Part shown: positions 1-13,074 of the stretch, one piece after another
Numbering within the stretch: position 1 is the stretch's first letter
How the letters are laid out: the number at the start of each line of letters is the position of its first letter
DNA from: Heterobilharzia americana
Taxonomy: Eukaryota; Platyhelminthes; Trematoda; Strigeidida; Schistosomatidae
Length of the DNA: 64,000 bases
Direction: 5' to 3'
Assembly: GCA_944470555.2 (NCBI GenBank)
Contig: OX104132.1
Coordinates: 15,013,755 to 15,077,754, forward strand
The notes under the pieces: generated by a model
Seen by the model: only the letters and a program-made list of their open reading frames with translations
What the model was told of the DNA's origin: nothing
The model's database searches: none
Made by a program: the position numbers and the translations under genes

Positions 1-92
1 GCACCTTTTAGTCTCTCCAGGATGATGCGGCATAATGTTTTGCTTGGTGTGGACAGGAGCATGATTCCGCGCCAGTTCTTGCAGACTTCCAT
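1..92 (-). mobile_element. RTE-clade LINE fragment, reverse transcriptase region, cut by window edge
   Basis: This stretch matches the reverse transcriptase region of the larger RTE copy at about 3941-4032 in the same orientation, including the shared strings around cttggtgt and ccagttcttgca. The minus strand encodes the part of the RT just before the palm domain. Similarity fades after about position 92, and the element must continue beyond the left edge. It is a degenerate fragment with no usable frame. Confidence 0.7.
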
Positions 93-1089
93 ATTATTCA
101 GTTTGCCTGTTGGAATACTGGTTGAACACGTTTGCTTACACAGGCATCAACTCAAGTAAAGACCATTTCACACGGGTTTTTTCATTGAAACAGTAGTATA
201 TCTAACGCTTTGAAGATTGTGGTCAGTGACGTTAATACATTCCTCTTTCTCATATAGAATGTTATTTTACAATGAGTGAATCAGGTCGATAATGAATTGT
301 GACATATAGTGTGCTTAATTGGTGTTGGAATGCTTACACCAGCAAAACGTTTATAGTAATGAGTAGTATATAAAATAAAACTTTCAACGTAAGAAATTTC
401 TCTTCTTGATGGTTGGAGATGCAAAAATCTGAAATACTGTAGATCAAAGATAGGCGGTGAATGAATATGACATGATTTCATTTAAAAGCAACTGGGAGAA
501 GATTAGGGGAAACAACAAAAGTTTATATCAGTTAAACAAAGTGTGTTGCCATCGAGATCATGAGAAGTGAAAATGTCGCAACAAAATGAAATGGATTGAA
601 ATAGAATAAACGTAAAGAAGAGACAGTTGTATGAAACATGCAGTCAAATTGTTAAGTTACATCTCGTGCGAACTGCGTTCCCTTCCACTAAGTTGCTTGA
701 ATTTAAATCATGCACATTCTCCTTCTTCTGTTAATTTGTGATGTAACACAACTTATTACTCTCTGCAAACCTTGGTGACCATATAGGGAGCTCTCATTCC
801 TCAGTCCACTAGGCACTGTACGAAAGTGATTAATCTAAAGGTCTCTAGAAAGATACAAACGCCTGTTTATCTAATTCAACAATAGGAAAAGAGTTAGTTT
901 CATGGAAGTACATTCAGTCAACGAAGTCATTACCTTCGAACTCAGTGCAGTGTATCAGTCTCTTATCCGAATACTGAACTCCTTACCTTGGAGTTATACT
1001 CTGAATAAACTCATACGAACGTCTTTTACACCTAAAATGCTTCGCTTACCGCTTCATTAAAAAGTGTTCAATCAATCCTTCTTCAGCTA
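93..1089. other. No recognisable gene or repeat
   Basis: AT-rich sequence with stops in all frames and only short chance reading frames. I see no tRNA-like boxes, no LINE protein similarity and no microsatellite of note. Confidence 0.5.
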
Positions 1090-1870
1090 CCTGAAAGAAA
1101 AATAGATTTGTGTGACCGCAGAGCTCAAGGGACATCTGTTTGAGGCCTGTGACACATAACCTTTTTGTGAATTGTTGTTTTGAGGTTTGGTTGTTCTAAC
1201 ACCAGACAAGGACAACTCCTACCACCCACACCGAAAGATGGTGGGGCAGAGAGGAGTGTGCTATCTTCGGGTTTGACCTTTTCTAACCCCGTTCTCATTG
1301 GTAAAGTGGTGTCAGTGTGGCACTGCTGGTCATTCAAGGGAAACACCTAACTGCTGCCACACCCCATCCAACTAGCAGCAGCACAACTTCACCCCCGGAC
1401 CCCCATCATAGTGTAGCAATTTACAATACAACTATAACTGCTTTTCTTCTTTCAACTATCCAAAAAACATTTCTAGGATAGTAAGAAATCGAGGGAACAA
1501 GCATTCATCTACTGTAGCTTATTAGGACATTGTGATATTCAAGTCCAACCACTACATCAAGGTATCAGCCATTGGTCACCACATGCTGAGCCATTGTCTA
1601 CCTCGATGTGCCATACTAGGGGAAGTTGGCTGAAATTCGATAGGGTTTGGGGTGGCCAGATCAAGACATGAGACCCCTCCACGAAGTCTCTGACTGTTAG
1701 TCTGAGCTATGTATGGAGATGTAGACTCCCTGACTGGGGTCCCAGAGACGATAGGAAACAATGGCTGAGGACTCTTGGCGATATGACTGAAAATCGGTCA
1801 CAATGGCGCGGGTGCAGTCACTTATTGACGTCTTCTGCACCGTTATGTTCAAACTATCTATTCTCTCACA
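1090..1870. other. Unclassified, locally GC-richer segment, possibly an old repeat
   Basis: This segment has higher GC than its surroundings and two short open minus-strand stretches (about 1125-1346 and 1576-1761) rich in Pro, Ser and Gly. Composition and decay resemble an old transposon piece, but I found no second copy in the window and recognise no domain. It could also be unique sequence. Confidence 0.25.
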
Positions 1871-2620
1871 GTCTTGTTTACTCTGATATCACTTTTTTTT
1901 CTATCCACCTGTTCTTTGTTTATATATTGCTGTGAATTGTGGCAACTTGAAATGATACACTTGGGTGATAAATTCTTCTTCAATTTTGTTTGTTTTTCAA
2001 TAAATTCATATAGTGTATCATTTGTCTCTCATTGTTCAGCGTACCGTAGTTGGAGAAAAACTAAGGTAAACTCACAGTAGATATTTCATTTTTGTTGGTA
2101 TCATTATTAAGTATTTCGACCCTTTTGTATGTTGTCGATTGGAGAAAAATAGAATTTATGACTCAACAAGACGAGTGCTTTCCAGGAGTGAAAAAACTGC
2201 TCAGTATCATGTTACTCTATGTTTTAGAAATGTGCATTTTCTCTCTCTCTTTCTCAAGAAAAACATGTCACCATACCTAATGGAGTTTCGAAATGATCTC
2301 AACTATTCCGTTTTACTTCGCTGTTGCATGTTTTTAGACATTAGTCACACGTCTAAGGTGGTCTGCTGTTTAATTTATTTTATTCAATCGACACATGTAT
2401 GCACACGATGACTCATTTCTGAATCACACTTGAAGTTAATCAATCTGCGCACTTAATTCGGTTTTCGTAAAATCACAAATCCAGCCTACTGATAACGCTC
2501 CTTAGTCGCACATGTGCTTTTAATTTCAGTTTTTGGACACTTTGAAATGAGGTGCAAATGAAAAGTTCCCCATACTTATCTGTACAGCATGATAGGCACT
2601 TTATAACTATATGACTTGAT
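1871..2620. other. No recognisable gene; short CT tract
   Basis: AT-rich sequence with several short overlapping plus-strand frames that show no family similarity. A short CT-rich run lies at about 2239-2256. I see nothing else. Confidence 0.45.
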
Positions 2621-2625
2621 TACAT

Positions 2626-5150
2626 TATTATTATTTGTCCCTTGGGTTCATAATGGAACATAACGCTTCAGTAGCACATCTCCATTCCACTCTCTTCTCT
2701 GCAATCTCTTCAACCTGGCACCACGACAACCCACAAACTATCATTTCCTCCTCGCACAATCTCCTCCATGTCACCCTCACCTCCGACGCCCAACTCTTCG
2801 CTTCCCATCACGGTTCCACTCGACGACCTGGCCTGACGCCTGATGTCCTCAGCCCGCCTTCTCAGTGTATGCCCAATCCATCTCAACCTCCTTCTGAATA
2901 TTTATTGAGCGGTAGCTTCTCGGTTGGTTGGTTGCCAGAGTTCCTTCTTGCTTATTCTCATTATTCTGGCCATCTGATCTTCAGTAACGAGCCAGTCTAG
3001 GCAGCTGTTCATGAATGTCTGTAGTTTGTTGGAAATCCCTTTCGTAACACGCCAAGTCTCTCAACCATACAGGAGCACTGACTCACTTGACTGACGTTGG
3101 TGTTCTTGTTCCAGATGATGAGTGCAGTGCAGAAGATGTCCACTCTAGTTTCAGGTTAATGAACACCTGTCTTACTTTTGCGATTATGATTTTCACATCC
3201 TCGTCTGTGCCTGTGCCACTTGTAGTTGAAACAGTGCTGCCTAGTTGGTAGGTGAATGAGGTTACTTCCTTTAAGTTTCTCCCGATCATGGTGATGGTGA
3301 TTGGAGCTGGTTGTTATTAATGTTGTTGTTGTTGTTTGGGTATCATCATCACCTCTGTCTTCTCTATATTCACTTGAAGGCATTGCCATCCTAGCTGCCC
3401 TGCCTCGCCTCTTCTGTCAACTTGTTAGTTTTCGCCTGAAGATCTTCAAGTTTGTGTGACATCAGACACAAGTCATTTCTGGCGAAATGCAAGTCTTCTA
3501 TGTTCTTTTCCGCGGTCCAGCTGTTGTATCCCCCTCTTCTCGCTCCCAGTGTTTGTAGCATGATCCAGCACAGTCGATCACAATCAGGAATATCATGGTT
3601 GGTATTAGGCAACCTTGTTTCACTCCTGTCTTCACTTCACTTCGAAGGCATCACTGAGCTTTCCATTGTGAATAACTTGGTATGTGGCGTCTTCATATAG
3701 TTGTTGAATGAGACGGATAAAGGTTTGTGGTACTCCGTAGTATTGAAGAAGTTTCCAAATTACCTCTCGATCGATGCTGTCAAAGGCCTTCTCAAAGTAG
3801 ATGAAGTTGAGGTGTAGAGTTGACTGCCATCCTATACTCTGTTCTATGATGATGCGTAGCGTAGTGTTGCAATTTGGTTCGCACATGATTTGTACTTCCT
3901 GAAGCCTGCCTGTTCCGGTCGTACTTTTGAATTCAGTGCATCCTCTAGCCTCTCCAGTATGATGTGGCCTGATATTTTGCTTGGTGTAGACAGGAGAGTG
4001 ATTCCGCACCAGTTCTTGCAAACACTGAGGTCTCCCTTCTTCGGCAGATTAACTAGGTAACCCTTCTTCCAATCGCAAGGTACCTTCCTTTTCTTGCACA
4101 CCTTCTGCAATAGTGGTCTGAGCATATCTGCTGTTGTCTCTGCGTCTGTTCTCAGTGCTTCTGGCGAGGTCTCATCCGGTTCTGCTGCTTCCCTGCATTT
4201 CAGTAGCTTTATGGCGTTCAGGACTTCCATTTTTGTTGGTGGAATCATGTTCACTTGTTGTTCTGGTGAAATCTATGTCGCTGCTTTGTGAATATCCTTG
4301 TGCTTGAACACACTGCCTCCAATCACCAAATCATTGAATGCACAGAATTTTGCAAACAATTCTCCATTCTCGTTCATTTCACTGGGTGCTTCTCGACCCA
4401 TGGTTTGTTCTCTCCCTGTGTTGTCTGCTCCTCGAAGTTCAACATTCATGTCCCCCATTAGAATTTTCATATCACCAACTGAGGTGGTGTCTTGTCCAGT
4501 TTTGATTGAAGTTGTCTGTAGAATTCCTCCTTTTTCTCTTGCTCTGCATTATTTGTAGGTGAACTGTGTAGCACTGTATGATTGTGACTTTCCTTCCTTT
4601 TGAGTTGAACCTTGCTGTCATGATCCTGGAGGAGATTGGTTCCCACTGCATGACGGCCTTTGATGCTCTTTGGAGTGGGACAGCATGATAGCCACTCCCT
4701 CAGTGTACTCGTGGTTGGCGTCTGGGTGACAGTGTCGGAGTAGTTTATTGATTCTCCAGTTGACAGTTTGGAGAGTCCACTCCCATTCCATCTGCTTTCG
4801 CAAATCCCAAGCACTTCGATGTGATACCTTCTCATCTCTTTTGCAATCTGGGCTGCCTTGCTGGGTTCAAACATCGTGCGGACATTCCATGTCCCCACGT
4901 TTACTTTCGCTTTCATCGAGGGAGAGAAGACACATCGGCCAATTGGCTTCGTGGAGGCTTTCACCAACTGGCGTCATTTCGTCTCTCCGATTCCAGTGAG
5001 GAATAATTTTGTTTTTATTTTTTATATTTTGTTTGTGCTTTGAAGTTTCTTTAGAGATTAGATTTGTTTTCCGGGGTAGGGTTGCTAGTCCTATGTCCAA
5101 CCTTCCCTGTTTACCCGGGCTTAGGACCGTCTAGTAACTAGTGAACTAGT
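2626..5150 (-). mobile_element. Nearly full-length decayed RTE-clade non-LTR retrotransposon
   Basis: Reading the minus strand, the order is a 5' leader (about 5150-5000), an apurinic-type endonuclease (about 4967-4470, with TWNVRTM and GICESRWNGSG), reverse transcriptase fingers and palm (about 4254-3630, with GDLSVCKNWCGITLL, PEQAGFRK and YFEKAFDSIDRE), then a C-terminal region down to about 2640. The 3' end is a short ATT/TAA-type repeat, typical of RTE elements. Several frameshifts and stops break the frame. The RT active-site box, FADD in active relatives, reads FARND at about 3470-3485, so this copy cannot be active. The schistosome SR2/Perere-3 group is the obvious comparison; that name is from general knowledge, not a search. 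It serves here as the reference for the shorter RTE fragments elsewhere. Confidence 0.88.
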
Positions 5151-5159
5151 TAACCAGGC

Positions 5160-6430
5160 GAGGTTCAATTACAATATGTATACGGCATTTTTCTAAAGTG
5201 CTACTCATTTATAGACAAATTTCCATGTAACTACTTCACTTATTTTCAAACAGAGTAAACGTATGAAAAGACACTTTTCAGTTGACCACTTGTAAATTAC
5301 ATCATCCAGAAACCATTATTTCATATGAAGCAGAAATCAGTCACCATAATGCACCGAAATTTTTAACTACTGTGATGTATATGAGCAATTAGTTACAACT
5401 TTGATCTATAAACGTTTATTTGACTAATTACTGTGTATAATGATTCAACCTTGAACACCAAATGCTTATTGGTCAAATCCCTGACCTTGACTCTGAGCTA
5501 TATTCAAGCATTCTTTATTGATTAAATGCATATTAATGAATATGCACACGAGTCGAACAAAATACTCTAAAAACAATATACACCAAAATTTCAGAAGGTA
5601 GAAAGCATTAGTGTATACATAAATGAATGACAAGATATATTTTAGAATTATGATAGTGGTGTGTTAGTTTGTTAAAAGAAAAACTGTTGATTATAAAAAT
5701 TGAAATTTCGTTTTTAGCTTTAAGTTAATATAAATTCATAGCATATTTATTTTCTATCGAAGAATGCAATGCAAATAAAGACCTCTTAATAGTTTAAAAA
5801 GTAGGTATTATGAAATTTAAATGCTTATGATAAGCCATTATTCCTAGAAAAGATTTCATATAAGGTAGACATTAATGATTGAGACACAAAAGAACCTTTA
5901 GCGTATTAAAACATGAAATAGGCAAAAAAATATCATTAGTCAATGGGATTTCACAAAAATTTCAGAGCAGAGGATATCCGATTCTTGTGGAAAATCCACC
6001 TCTTTGAGAGCTGATTACGGAAACCTCTGAATGATAGGGACTTGAATCTTCAAGGTATTGGATGTATATTTTTGAGTCGTAGCAACAAACATGAAAAACA
6101 AGTAGGCTCATGATCTTCTGGTGAGTAATTCAGAACATCCTGGACCTGAAATAATGAGCTTGTGGAAGTACATAGTCATCGTTGTGAATATTTTCTTGTA
6201 TTTCATTAGAACTGTTCCTTGCCTTGAAATCTGTAATACAGGATATTTCAATAATCTTTGTTGATCCAGCCTTCTAAGGAGTGAACTGACATTGAAATGT
6301 CATCAAATGAACGTTTACTTCCACTGAGTCTCTCAAGTGGCATGACGATCAGCAATCATACTTGCTTGATGATTGAACAATATGGTTATCAGGCTTTAGT
6401 GCTACATTGGGTTGATACAGATGTGAGATG
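5160..6430. other. No recognisable gene
   Basis: Very AT-rich sequence with dense stops on both strands. No LINE, SINE or tRNA-like signature was seen. A short plus-strand frame at 6297-6578 runs into the tail of the CR1 element and has no recognisable domain. Confidence 0.5.
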
Positions 6431-6439
6431 GAAATATAA

Positions 6440-9400
6440 TAATAATTCACTTTATTCCAAACAATTTGTGGTACAATTTGGAATTCTCAGCGTAATATAT
6501 ATTGCAATAACAACAAATTATATCTGTATATACATACTACTTTGCAGCCTCTCGAATTGTTTTATTATAAAAATTTAAGTTATGTGAAGAATATTAAAAA
6601 CGAGAAAATTTTGCATTGTAAGTTAAATTATTGAAATGAGATTTTTAACTGTCACAAAGTTGATGTGTGATTTCTGTTCTAACACTTTTTTCCTCACAAA
6701 ATATACGTGCAAGGTAAGGTACAGTCGAATTCTTATACTTAGCTGTACGAGCATACAGTCTTATGTAGTTTCCCCTTGTCCTCCCTGAGGAGATACATGG
6801 AGAGAGCTGTAAATGAAGTGGATGCTCACTGTCAGTTAAAATTTCTGTAGCTAGTAGCTTGCAGGAATTTATATGTCGATCAACTACAGTGTTAATCAGT
6901 TGAGCCAGAGACACCACTCACCCTGCTGACGGTCTTCAAAGCCCTACGCAACATAACATAGTCCTTTTTAAGAAGACCAGGAAAGATTAATGGGGAACAA
7001 TATAGAAGAATAGGTAAAATGCAGGAATTAATAAATTGTAAAAGAAGCAGTTGAGTTATACCAGAAAGCCTCAATTTCTTTACGTAATAAGTTAAACAAA
7101 AGATTTTTTTACAAGTCAATAAAATATGGTACGACCAACAAAGGTCAGAAGTAAAACTCAACCCAAGATAGTTCACACTCGATTTACTTTCTGCAGAAAT
7201 ACCATTGATGCAGCAGGTGTCATGAGATTTAAGCAGCTCACATAAGTCTTGTTTACACCTGAGGCTAAAATTAACGGTCTGACATTTAGAGGGGTTTAGT
7301 TTGAGACCATTTGAGAGAGACCATTTACCAACTTCAGACAAGAATTCATTTAATTTCGAGCAATCCAAAGAAGAGTTTACTGGAATAGAAATCGTCAGGT
7401 CGTCAGCATACTTGATAAAATTAGTTTCAACAGAATAAGGCAAATCGTGCAAAAAAAGGAAAACAGAAAAGGAGAAAGTACAGCACCTTGAGGCACACCA
7501 GCTTCAGTAAGCAATGAAGTGGAGCGCATCCTTTATGAATAGTGTACTGTTTCCTTTCAGGAAAATAAGAATGCAGCCATTTTGTAACCCATGGATCAGT
7601 GTGAGCTATGGCAAGCTTATTTAACAAAAGTGGTCTAGGAACAGAGTCAAAGGCTGATAAGTAATCCAAAAAGATACAACGGACATACTTAACACCTTTG
7701 TCGAGACTAGAAACAATATTATGATGCAAGACAGTAGCTGCATCTAAAGTACTCCTCCGGTGTTTGTAAGCAAACTGTTTTGGATCTCTGAAGGCCATCA
7801 ATGAAGGCTCAATCACAAGGAGAAGTAATTTCTTCATTGTCTTCAGAAAAGGGGAAGTTATAGCGATGGGTCGAAAAGTAACATCTGATCCAGAAGATGG
7901 CTTAGGTACAGGTACAATTTTTATCTGCTTCCAAGCAGTGGGTATTATGTTTTTAGAGAACGATATATTGAAGATATCTGTAAGTGGATGACACAAAATA
8001 TCTGCACATTTTCTAAATATAAGCTGTGTGAGGGATTCAAAGACTTTAGACATTTAAACACATCATTTGTATTGAAACCTGGAAAGCAGCTATCCACTTG
8101 ATTTTGCACATTAGGAAGGGTGAAATCAGCTTGCCGACGTATAAATGACTTGTTTAACGCACAGACATCCGAACAAGTTTCTTTTGTCATCTGTTTTTTA
8201 CGAGTAAGCTCTTTAAATAATTTCCATATATTGGAAGGGTCCTTACACGATAAGAACTTCTCGTTGTATATAGTATAGTATAGTATAGTATAGACGTTGT
8301 ATTTCAGACTTAATTAGGCAGTCAAGCCTTTTAACGCCAGGGTGATCTATCGCCTTATACAACCTTTCCTTTTCTCTCTGAAGCCTCTTGATATGGGGAG
8401 AGGAAAGTCGAATCTCATGTAAACTGTTTCAGTAGGGCAGCAGATATCGAGATAGAATCTGAGATAGCTTGTGATATTGGTAATAGTGTTGTTTAAAACT
8501 TCATCAGCAAATATATCCCAGTCCGTTTCTATAAGCATGCTTCTCAAACGTAATATATTTTCTTGTGAATAGCATCTGTATTGAACTTTCCTTCAAAGGT
8601 ATGCAAAAGCATTCTTGTATAATTTTCCGTACAGTTTAGGCAAAACATGAACGATACAGTGGTCGGGATTTAGCAGTGGAGCCCGTTTACGGGCTTCATA
8701 TATGCCAGGTTCATTTGTTAATGCAAAGTCTAAGGTGTTGTCAAGACGAGTGGAAAAGTTAGCCATATTTTTATGACCCAATGATAATAGAAAACTGTAG
8801 TCACATGAGTTAAAATCACCACAGACAACAGACAAGAAGTTTCCCAGAACCAGCGCAGCAGATTCAGTGAATTTATCAGCAAAAGTTGACAAATCTGAGC
8901 AACTGCAGTTAGGTGTGACATACATGTTTGTGATATATATCTATTTGCATTCGCTCAAATATTTGGGGCGACATTTGATGGTAATGCACTGAATTTTTTC
9001 GTTAGAGAAGCAGAAGCATACATAGTTGGAGGACGACCAGTTAGTACTAATAAATGTTGCTACACCACCACCACATTTCTTCTTCGAAAAGCTTCGATCT
9101 TGTCGAAATAATTTGAAACCATCTAGGCAGACTAAGTCATCATCATACAGGTTATGAAGCCATGTTTCATGCAGCATTATTACACCCGTGTTTCGATAAA
9201 CATTTTTGGACAAGAGTGACTGAAGGTAATCGACTTTATTCGGCAACGATCTATAGTTTGTGCTAAGTATTTCCGGAATAGTCATTTGATCTATGGTCAT
9301 ACGCTTCGGAGCTCGCTGGCATCCACCGTGGTGCTTCTTCTTAAATTTCCTATCAACTTGAGAAGCGATAGGTTGTAATGATTTTAAAAACGCGCGAGAA

Positions 9401-9440
9401 TATACAATACGATTGGTTGACATAATTAAACCATTAAGAC
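6440..9440 (-). mobile_element. Nearly complete decayed CR1-clade non-LTR retrotransposon
   Basis: The minus strand carries a broken ORF2-type polyprotein. It begins near an ATG at 9423 and enters an endonuclease domain (about 9290-8600) with VIMLHETWLHNLYDDDL, the CGGGVATFIS stretch and VCGDFNSCDYSF. The reverse transcriptase follows (about 8190-6900), with IKIVPVPKPSSGSD, FRPIAITSPFLK, LDYLSAFDSVPR and an intact YADD catalytic box at about 7399-7410. The C-terminal region reaches about 6645. Frameshifts lie near 8590, 8190 and 7440, and the endonuclease is interrupted at about 8930. The 3' untranslated part is AT-rich and extends to about 6440. The schistosome SR1/Perere CR1-like elements are the likely relatives. 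No ORF1 is visible upstream. Confidence 0.87.
8266..8293. repeat. TATAG pentanucleotide microsatellite inside the CR1 copy
   Basis: About five tandem TATAG units interrupt the CR1-like coding region between its endonuclease and RT parts. They must have expanded after the element lost function, since they add stops in the element frame. Confidence 0.9.
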
Positions 9441-9612
9441 AATGTAGAAATAAGAAATTTTATGCAATATACTTTATGATAGAAAACGGTAGCCCAGAGT
9501 TCAAGCAGGTTGGTTCGAACCAGCAGCTTAGAATCTACTGTCTCGGCAGTCTTTTTGAGGAGTGATAAAAATTGGTACCACAGAAACCCACATTTAAAGA
9601 CATCATCAGTTG

Positions 9613-9668
<56 letters not shown>
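9613..9668. repeat. (TA)n microsatellite, about 28 units
   Basis: An uninterrupted TA dinucleotide run on the left flank of a truncated RTE fragment. The reading frames across it (YIYIYI) are artefacts of the repeat. Confidence 0.97.
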
Positions 9669-9670
<2 letters not shown>

Positions 9671-9689
9671 AAGATTATTGGATTCAGGC

Positions 9690-10207
9690 CGCTACATGCC
9701 TGGTTCGTGAAGTCCCCGAATGGTCTTCTCAGTCGACGCCCAATCCATCTCCACTTCCTTCTGGATATTTGTTGGGCGATAGCTTCTTGGTTGGTTCGTT
9801 GCGAGGTCAGAGTTGCTTGTTGCTTATTCTTTCTGGTCTTCTGATCTAAGCTTCAGTATCGAGCGTAGGCAGTTATTGATGATTGTCTGTTGTTTGTTGG
9901 AAATCCCTTTCGTAACGCGCCAAGTTTCTGAACCATATAGAAGCACTAACTTGACTGAACTAGTATTGAAAATTCGGATCTTGTTCACGCTTTATGCTGA
10001 GTGGAATGCAGTACATCTCCACACTGGTTTCAGGTTAATGAACGCCTGTCTTGCTTTTCCGATTCTGACTTTGACATCCTCGTCTGTGCCACTTGTAGTT
10101 GAAACAGTGTTGCCTAGATAGGTGAAGGAGGTTACTTCCTTTAAGTTTCTCCCGTTCATGATGATGGTGATTGGAGCTGGTTGTTGTTGTTTGGGTATCT
10201 TCATCAC
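9690..10207 (-). mobile_element. RTE-clade LINE fragment, C-terminal region
   Basis: The minus strand matches the region after the RT in the 2.6-5.15 kb copy, including GRNLKEVTSFTYLGNTVS and RIGKARQAFINLK. The last roughly 230 bp of the element, including its normal 3' tail, is missing on the left, and everything 5' of the tail of the RT is missing on the right. A (TA)n array lies close to each end. This fragment keeps the TYLGNTVS stretch better than the larger copy, which has an inserted residue there. Confidence 0.82.
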
Positions 10208-10283
10208 TACCGATTACGCAAAGAATATGAAAGGTAAAATAAAGAATGACATTTTTTCACCTATTTATGTAATCCACAATCAG

Positions 10284-10284
<1 letters not shown>

Positions 10285-10323
<39 letters not shown>
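10285..10323. repeat. (AT)n microsatellite, about 19 units
   Basis: An uninterrupted AT run about 80 bp beyond the right end of the RTE fragment, partner to the similar array on the other side. Confidence 0.97.
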
Positions 10324-10325
<2 letters not shown>

Positions 10326-10329
10326 CGTA

Positions 10330-11300
10330 GGTTTTTTGAGTAAATATCTCCTTTCTGTCACAGATCACCCAACTTTTTTCTGACAGTTTGTAGCTCAGTG
10401 AAGAATTAGGTACCAGATAAGCAGCAGTGAAGAAAGGAAAGATTTTGTTCCTTCAAGTATAGTTCACTCCACGTATTCATCACTGATATTCGAATTTCAC
10501 TTCATTTAATTACTTCACTTAAGTGAAACATGCTAATGTGACCATTTTAGTTTCTCTGCAAATTCTAGAGCAGATACTTCACACATTTGTATATCTGTTT
10601 CCTGCATGTTCATTAAAATCAACTTGAGTTATACAAGGGATTTTAATCATCGTCAAAAATGAATTTATAACTGAATTGTGGTTCATTAATCTTAATGACA
10701 GTATCGTTAACATGGTTTTATGTAACAGAATGAAGGGGTTTGTTACTGGTATATTAATCAGCGATGAAATTCTCTGAGGTTCAAAAAATGGTTTTTGGAA
10801 AGTTACATGATTACTTGAAAAACTCGATCCCATTTCATCATTAACTTTTTTCACGGAAGTATCTGAACTAACACTAAAGTAAGTTCAGAGGATAGGTAAA
10901 ATTACACCTGTCATTTTGATAGATACTACTTACAAAAAGTAATAAATGGTTTTTCACTAAAGTTCTTAACAAAATTTTGTCAAAATCTTCACAATAAAAT
11001 TGCAGCTGGTGAGTTTAAAATTCTAAAAAACTCAGAGAATAGAAAAATGCTCCTTCATTTCGAAGTTTTACAGTTGTAAGGTGAGAGTGACTTTGTAAGC
11101 TATCCCATGAACCATTCAAATGTCCAGTTACATTTCTTCATTGTGTCGAAAAAAGTAATTATTCAGCTTAAATGTTAGTGGGTATCGATCGACTTCAGGA
11201 TAGCCTTCGTCAGGAGGTGACATGAGTTAGAGTACTGGATAGTCTGTTTGTCCCACAATGAGACTCTTCAGCAGTGCATATCCATGACCATGTTGAGGGT
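10330..11300. other. No recognisable gene or repeat
   Basis: AT-rich sequence. A minus-strand open stretch at 10579-10854 has no recognisable domain or convincing start context. I see nothing else that can be supported. Confidence 0.45.
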
Positions 11301-11309
11301 TGGGCTTAG

Positions 11310-11600
11310 AATACTCAGGTCTCTCGGTAGGCATGATTTCATTCAGTCTCTGGGTCAGAAGCCACTGGCCCACTTTATTTTACTACTTCTGTCGATTCGT
11401 GATATAGCACGACCGTCAACCAATACCATCGATGAGAATATCTTCTCACATCCACTTTGGCTGACCCGACAGCACTTACAAGCGACTTGCTTCGAGGTGA
11501 ATTTCAATAATTTGTAGTGTGAAGCCGTTACTTGTGGGATCAACCAAATAGGGAATAATGAAAATGACTCGTCGGAGGCCTCGAATGATAGCCTCGCTAT
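11310..11600. repeat. Diverged dispersed repeat, also seen near 56.1-56.4 kb
   Basis: This segment shares a series of blocks with 56110-56400: ttcagtctctgggtcaga-like sequence, a gtgaagccgttacttgtgggatcaacc-like block (shown here only in part) and a gactcgtcgg block. Pieces also resemble the trailing part of the second SINE family (family B below). Both copies are old. The orientation and full extent of the unit cannot be decided from two decayed copies. Confidence 0.45.
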
Positions 11601-11759
11601 ACTGCAAATTAGGAAAATGTGGGTCTCTATGTTCTGATCCAGAGACGAAATGATATCACATTTGTCATGAAACCTGAATATCGTGGTTCCAGTCCTTGGG
11701 AAAGTCGTGGGTAGGTGGTGAAAGACGTAGATACTAGTATGGCAATTATTAACAGCTTA

Positions 11760-12810
11760 GATATTGTTTCCGTTTTAGGCTAAGATACAACATTGACAGA
11801 AAGATGCTAAGAGTCTACTTACTTCACATGCAAATGAAAATATACAAACAAACTAACGGTGTTCTTATGCATTCACCTGCTTCACCCATAACAGCTAATC
11901 TACTTATGAATAAATTCGAAGAAAGTGTCTTCAATTGCCTCATTAAGTGGAAACTTTCTATCAGACATTTGATGACACATTCCTTAGTCTAAAACGTGAC
12001 TTATAACAGGCATTCTTGGATCAGACGAACTCTGGATCACTTAGTATCAAGTTCAGCACAGAAAAACAAACCAATAATGATCAACTGCCTTTCACTCATT
12101 GTCTTGTTCTCCTGGAAACCAAAGCATTCGAACAAACACATAGATTTCAACTCATCACATGTAACTAGTGATGAGATTTCTGTTGCCTCCAGTCTTTCAA
12201 GGAGAGCACACGCTCTAATAACTCATGGAAATGAAAGAGTTGAGGAGTTAAAGTATGTGAATATACAGAGTAATCTTAAATAAACTAGATGGTAAAAGTA
12301 CTCGTAAATCATGGACCTCAACATTAGTTATCCCTTACACATCACACATATCGCATGTAATTAGGACAGTGCTCAATAAATACACTCACCATCTGAGTGT
12401 TACAAAGAACACCAAACACATTCCAGAACACCTTAGTCCACTTGAGAGAAGAGATATCTTTGGATTCACAATCTAATTGTATTTATAAAATAAGATGCTC
12501 AGACTGTGATGTAGTGTACAACATATGACAAACTTCCCATGAAATGAAAATTAGGCGAAATGAACACTGAAGAGCTTTCATCCGACACCCTAGAAATCTG
12601 GTCGAATTGAGGAAACACGAAAACACATCACACACACTCTAATTTCAGGTCACATGATGGATTCAGTCAGACAATATCGAAATTATTCAGAAATGCTTTA
12701 GAGATTATAAAGAACATATCATGGTAGAATGGTTTCACATTAAGCGGAATGGAATTTGTCTGAGTAGGAATGAGGGAGTGAAATGTTGTTCCACCTGATC
12801 TCAACTCACC
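11760..12810 (+). mobile_element. Penelope-like element, RT to GIY-YIG region, decayed
   Basis: The plus strand begins with a Penelope-type RT motif (YKQTNGVLMHSPASPITANL, where active elements have a GTPMGSPIS-like block). A linker region follows (about 12130-12420), then a GIY-YIG-type endonuclease remnant at about 12480-12660, with CSDCDVVYNI and SHEMKIRRNEH. Stops and frameshifts break it near 11990, 12285 and 12475. The short CCA/CCT-rich tract at about 12807-12828 lies close to its end. It belongs to a different PLE lineage from the one at 62.1-63.15 kb, judging by the YKQTNG and CSDCD wording. It is certainly inactive. Confidence 0.72.
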
Positions 12811-13074
12811 TCCACCTCCACCTCCACATACTGACTGACATGACCAACATACATCAAGGTGATAAGAACTATCAACACATGTGGATTTACAAATCTCAAT
12901 CTGTAATTCATACAATCTTCACATACAATACACTACATATGGATATCATGTTTGTTGATGCAGAAGAAGACATATCAAGTTATCATATATAAGCTAGAGA
13001 CATATGAATACCAAAATAGTGAATATCATTCACCTAATGGCCAGAATTTTTCAAATCACCAAATCCTAACTTGG

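Noticed and set aside
1125..1761. Minus-strand Pro/Ser-rich frames as a host gene
   Set aside because: No splice-consistent structure, no recognisable domain and no codon pattern that sets them apart from chance.
2635..3000. 121-residue plus-strand protein, rich in Ser, Pro and His
   Set aside because: It lies antisense to the RTE 3' region; the same antisense frame is broken in the other RTE copies.
9510..9849. YIYIYI-rich frames
   Set aside because: Direct translation of the (TA)n microsatellite.
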